Notes under the pieces: generated by a model
The model's database searches: none
Told to the model about the DNA's origin: nothing
What the model saw: only the letters and a program-made list of their open reading frames with translations
Part shown: piece after piece, positions 3,471-5,905 of the stretch
Position numbering within the stretch: position 1 is the stretch's first letter
How the letters are laid out: the number at the start of each line of letters is the position of its first letter
Assembly: GCA_902773165.1 (NCBI GenBank)
Contig: CACYDO010000149.1
Location: 1-5,905, forward strand
Length of the DNA: 5,905 bases
From: an uncultured Ruminococcus sp.
Lineage (GTDB): Bacteria > Bacillota > Clostridia > Oscillospirales > Acutalibacteraceae
Reading direction: 5' to 3'
Program-made: the position numbers and the translations under genes

Positions 3471-5905
3471 ATGAATAAGAAATCAATTCTGCGCAGGAGC
3501 TTGTGTCTGCTGCTCGGTGCGCTGATGGTCTGCCCTCCTCTTGGACTTACGGCAGGGGCTGAATCAGCAGTAGAATCCGAGATCGGTACAGAGGCTTATG
3601 CGGCAGGAAAACCCAGCTTGAATTTCTCGATCAAGTCGGCTGCAGCAAAGCTTGCGGCTCTTATACCGAGCGCTGCTGAAGATAACACGCTGCTTGCCTC
3701 TCACACAGATGACAAAACTGAGGTCACCGACAGCGGTGAATGCGGCGAAAACATAAACTGGGAGCTTCATAAAAGCGGAACGATCTACATTTTCGGCACG
3801 GGAGAAATGCCCGAAACGAGCTGGACAGACAGTGCTGATAAGATCACGGGAGTTGTTGTTGAAGAGGGTGTAGAAAGTATTTCCAGAAATGCTTTTTACA
3901 ATTGCCGCAACATCACTGCTATATCCTTTCCTGAATCTCTCACAACGATCTGCGGCAGAACATATAGTTACAACCACGATGGTGACCACGGTGCTTTTGA
4001 AGGCTGTATTTTGCTCAAAAGCCTGAAATTTGCAAATGGTGTTCAGAATATCGGAAGAAATGCATTCAGCGGATGTACAAAGCTTGAAGCTGTAAGCTTT
4101 GGCACAGGGCTAAGCTCAGTCGGACCGTTTGCGTTTTATAACTGTGACAAGCTAAAGACAGTTGTTTTTTCGAAAACAGATTATGCTCCTGTTATTGAAG
4201 AACAAGCCTTCCGCAACTGCACAAGCTTGTCTGAGATAGAAATGGAAACAAGTGTTTACTCGATCGGCTACGCAGCATTTGCCGACTGTACGGCGATCAA
4301 AACGATCACTTTACCCGATTCTGTACAATCAATAGGCATGGACGCATTTATGAATTGTACATCGCTTGAAGCTGTCACTCTTTCGGAAGGTATTGAAGAA
4401 ATTGGCAGAGGTGCATTTTACAATTGCCGAGACCTTACAACCATCAACTTCCCCGAAACACTCAGAAACATTTACGGCAGAAATTACAACTACACCCACG
4501 ATGACGATTACGGCGCATTTGAAGCATGCATACTTTTAAAGAACATTAAATTCCCTTCAAGTCTTGACTTCATAGGGAGACAGGCGTTTTCTGACTGTAC
4601 AAAGCTCGAAGAGGTAAATTTCGGCGACGGACTGACAACTCTCGATTACGCTGCTTTCAGAAACTGCACAAGGCTTAAAAAGGTAGTCTTCCCTGAAATA
4701 AAATATGATCTTTCTATCGGCGGAGAAGCGTTCAAGGGCTGCACTGCACTTACCGAATTGACATTATCCGAGGGCATTTCCTCGATCGGTTATGCGTCGT
4801 TTGCAAACTGCACTGCATTATCTAAGGTGACTACTCCTCTCAGTCTCAGAACGATCGGGCAAAACGCGTTTCTTGGCTGCACAGGGTTGACAAATGTTGT
4901 ACTCTCCGAAGGTGTTGAAGACATCAACAGAGGTGCATTCTATAATTGCACAAAGCTTTCAGCTATCAATTTCCCCGAAACGCTCAGAAATATTTACGGC
5001 AGAAATTACAACTACAACCACGATGATGACTACGGTGCATTCGAATCCTGCACAGCACTTAAAAAAGTAGAATTCCCGTCAAGCCTTGATACTATAGGCA
5101 GACAGGCATTCCAGAACAGCACTGCGCTCGATACGGTAACATTCGGCGAAGGACTTTCCGTTCTTGCTCCTCTCGCATTTTCCGGCTGTACGGGGCTAAA
5201 GACAGTTTCCTTCCCGGAAATGAAATACGATCTCGTTATCGACAGCGAAGCGTTTCTCGGCTGTACAGCCCTGAACAGTCTTAACCTTAATAAAGGTATC
5301 GTTGAGATTGGTTGGGCTGCTTTCCGCGGCTGTACGCTTCTTAAAAGCGTTGATATCCCCGATACTGTAAAAAATATCAGAGAAAACTCCTTTGCTGACT
5401 GTGCTATTCTCTCAAAGGTCACTCTGCATGAGGGTCTGGAAATTATCAGCGGCGGCGCGTTCTATAACTGCCCGAAGCTCAGAACAATAAACATACCGAA
5501 TACAGTAACTACGATCGGCGGCAGAAGCTACAGTTATAATCATGATAATGACTACGGCGCTTTTGAAAGCTGCCCCGGACTTATCGCTGTTGGCTTTACA
5601 AACACGACAAGCACCATCGGCAGAAACGCCTTTAACGAATGCTCACACCTCGCCGACGTATATTACTACGGCACACAGGACGAATGGCTCGAGATCGCAA
5701 TAAGTGACGGCAACGATCCGCTTACAAACGCAAATATCCACTACAGCTCTTCCATGCCTGATATTCCCGATGAGCCTGAAACGGATACTGCTGCGGCAGA
5801 TAAGCAGTCCGATGTAACGTCCGATGCTGACACTCAGTCTGACGTTAAGACGGATACGGAGATCGCCGCAGAAACTGATACAGACACACAGTCCGAAACA
5901 GACAC
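3471..5905 (+). CDS. Secreted BspA-like leucine-rich-repeat (LRR_5) protein, C-terminus beyond window
   Basis: The frame is open from the ATG at 3471 to the window edge (811 codons), so the C-terminus is missing. Residues 1-30 form a signal peptide (MNKK, RR, hydrophobic core, AGA before E31). After a variable stretch comes the lead-in CGENINWELHKSGTIYIFGTGEM (91-113, split here as CGENINWELHKSG and TIYIFGTGEM) usual in clostridial LRR_5 proteins. Residues about 130-724 contain 24 LRR units ending in AF-x-x-C (GAFYNC, QAFRNC, EAFKGC and similar), arranged as a 174-residue super-repeat of seven units. Residues 725-762 are the common cap (DVYYYGTQDEW ... LTNANIHYSS). From 763 an Asp/Thr/Ser-rich linker (DTDTQSETDT) runs to the edge. 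BspA-type proteins are cell-surface or secreted and bind host or matrix proteins, polymers or other cells; the ligand here is unknown. The linker resembles that of the neighbouring dockerin protein, so a C-terminal dockerin or other anchor may follow. Confidence 0.92.
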   Translation, partial: MNKKSILRRSLCLLLGALMVCPPLGLTAGAESAVESEIGTEAYAAGKPSLNFSIKSAAAKLAALIPSAAEDNTLLASHTDDKTEVTDSGECGENINWELHKSGTIYIFGTGEMPETSWTDSADKITGVVVEEGVESISRNAFYNCRNITAISFPESLTTICGRTYSYNHDGDHGAFEGCILLKSLKFANGVQNIGRNAFSGCTKLEAVSFGTGLSSVGPFAFYNCDKLKTVVFSKTDYAPVIEEQAFRNCTSLSEIEMETSVYSIGYAAFADCTAIKTITLPDSVQSIGMDAFMNCTSLEAVTLSEGIEEIGRGAFYNCRDLTTINFPETLRNIYGRNYNYTHDDDYGAFEACILLKNIKFPSSLDFIGRQAFSDCTKLEEVNFGDGLTTLDYAAFRNCTRLKKVVFPEIKYDLSIGGEAFKGCTALTELTLSEGISSIGYASFANCTALSKVTTPLSLRTIGQNAFLGCTGLTNVVLSEGVEDINRGAFYNCTKLSAINFPETLRNIYGRNYNYNHDDDYGAFESCTALKKVEFPSSLDTIGRQAFQNSTALDTVTFGEGLSVLAPLAFSGCTGLKTVSFPEMKYDLVIDSEAFLGCTALNSLNLNKGIVEIGWAAFRGCTLLKSVDIPDTVKNIRENSFADCAILSKVTLHEGLEIISGGAFYNCPKLRTINIPNTVTTIGGRSYSYNHDNDYGAFESCPGLIAVGFTNTTSTIGRNAFNECSHLADVYYYGTQDEWLEIAISDGNDPLTNANIHYSSSMPDIPDEPETDTAAADKQSDVTSDADTQSDVKTDTEIAAETDTDTQSETD
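3891..5642 (+). repeat. 522-bp coding super-repeat, three full copies plus a partial fourth
   Basis: The AFYNC landmark recurs at 3891, 4413, 4935 and 5457, exactly 522 bp (174 codons) apart each time. A second landmark, the GR-x-Y-x-Y loop, recurs at 3954, 4476, 4998 and 5520 with the same period. Each full copy contains seven LRR units; the fourth copy keeps three before the C-terminal cap. Copies 2 and 3 are the most alike by eye: over 4449-4523 versus 4971-5045 I count 7 differences in 75 bases, 6 of them synonymous. Confidence 0.93.

Noticed and set aside
3564..3989. Minus-strand open frame inside the LRR gene
   Set aside because: It is a shadow of the LRR coding sequence, and its protein shows no recognisable family features.
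5030..5422. Minus-strand open frame inside the LRR gene
   Set aside because: It consists of repeats such as SAVQPRNA that are the antisense of the AF-x-x-C LRR units, so it is a shadow.

Overview
The window looks like chromosome from a Gram-positive, anaerobic, Ruminococcus-like clostridium (inference). The grounds are GGAGG-type ribosome binding sites, TTGACA/TATAAT-type promoters, a type I dockerin module, and a long secreted BspA-type leucine-rich-repeat protein with the N-terminal lead-in and C-terminal cap common in gut and rumen Clostridia. There are five protein genes, two of them cut by the window edges. No RNA gene, insertion sequence, CRISPR array or attachment site was found.

Left part (1-1250), minus strand: a GtrA-type four-helix membrane protein is followed by the N-terminal part of an FAD/NAD-binding oxidoreductase of the UDP-galactopyranose-mutase / protoporphyrinogen-oxidase-like class. 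They probably form one envelope-glycan transcription unit, with a candidate promoter just upstream of gtrA. A rho-independent terminator separates this unit from the next one.

Middle part (1251-3370), minus strand: a divergent CobW/COG0523-type GTPase is followed 30 nt later by a secreted protein. That protein consists only of a signal peptide, two arrays of Asp/Thr/Ser/Lys/Pro-rich repeats (11 x 9 aa, then 8 x 13 aa) and a C-terminal dockerin. A promoter upstream of the GTPase gene and the terminator after the dockerin gene frame the pair as a likely operon.

Right part (3390-5905), plus strand: a perfect TTGACA-17-TATAAT promoter, back to back with the GTPase promoter, drives a large secreted BspA-like LRR protein. 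The protein is built from a 174-residue (522 bp) super-repeat of seven LRR units. It then enters an Asp/Thr/Ser-rich linker resembling that of the dockerin protein and runs off the window.

How the parts may work together: the two secreted proteins share linker style and lie on either side of one divergent promoter region, so both may belong to an extracellular, possibly cellulosome-type, surface apparatus (inference). The most unusual points are the dockerin protein with no other folded domain, the GTPase lacking the usual CxCC and NKxD motifs, and the exact 522 bp periodicity of the LRR gene with a conserved Tyr/Asn/His/Asp-rich loop. Nothing here is certain to be a new system.
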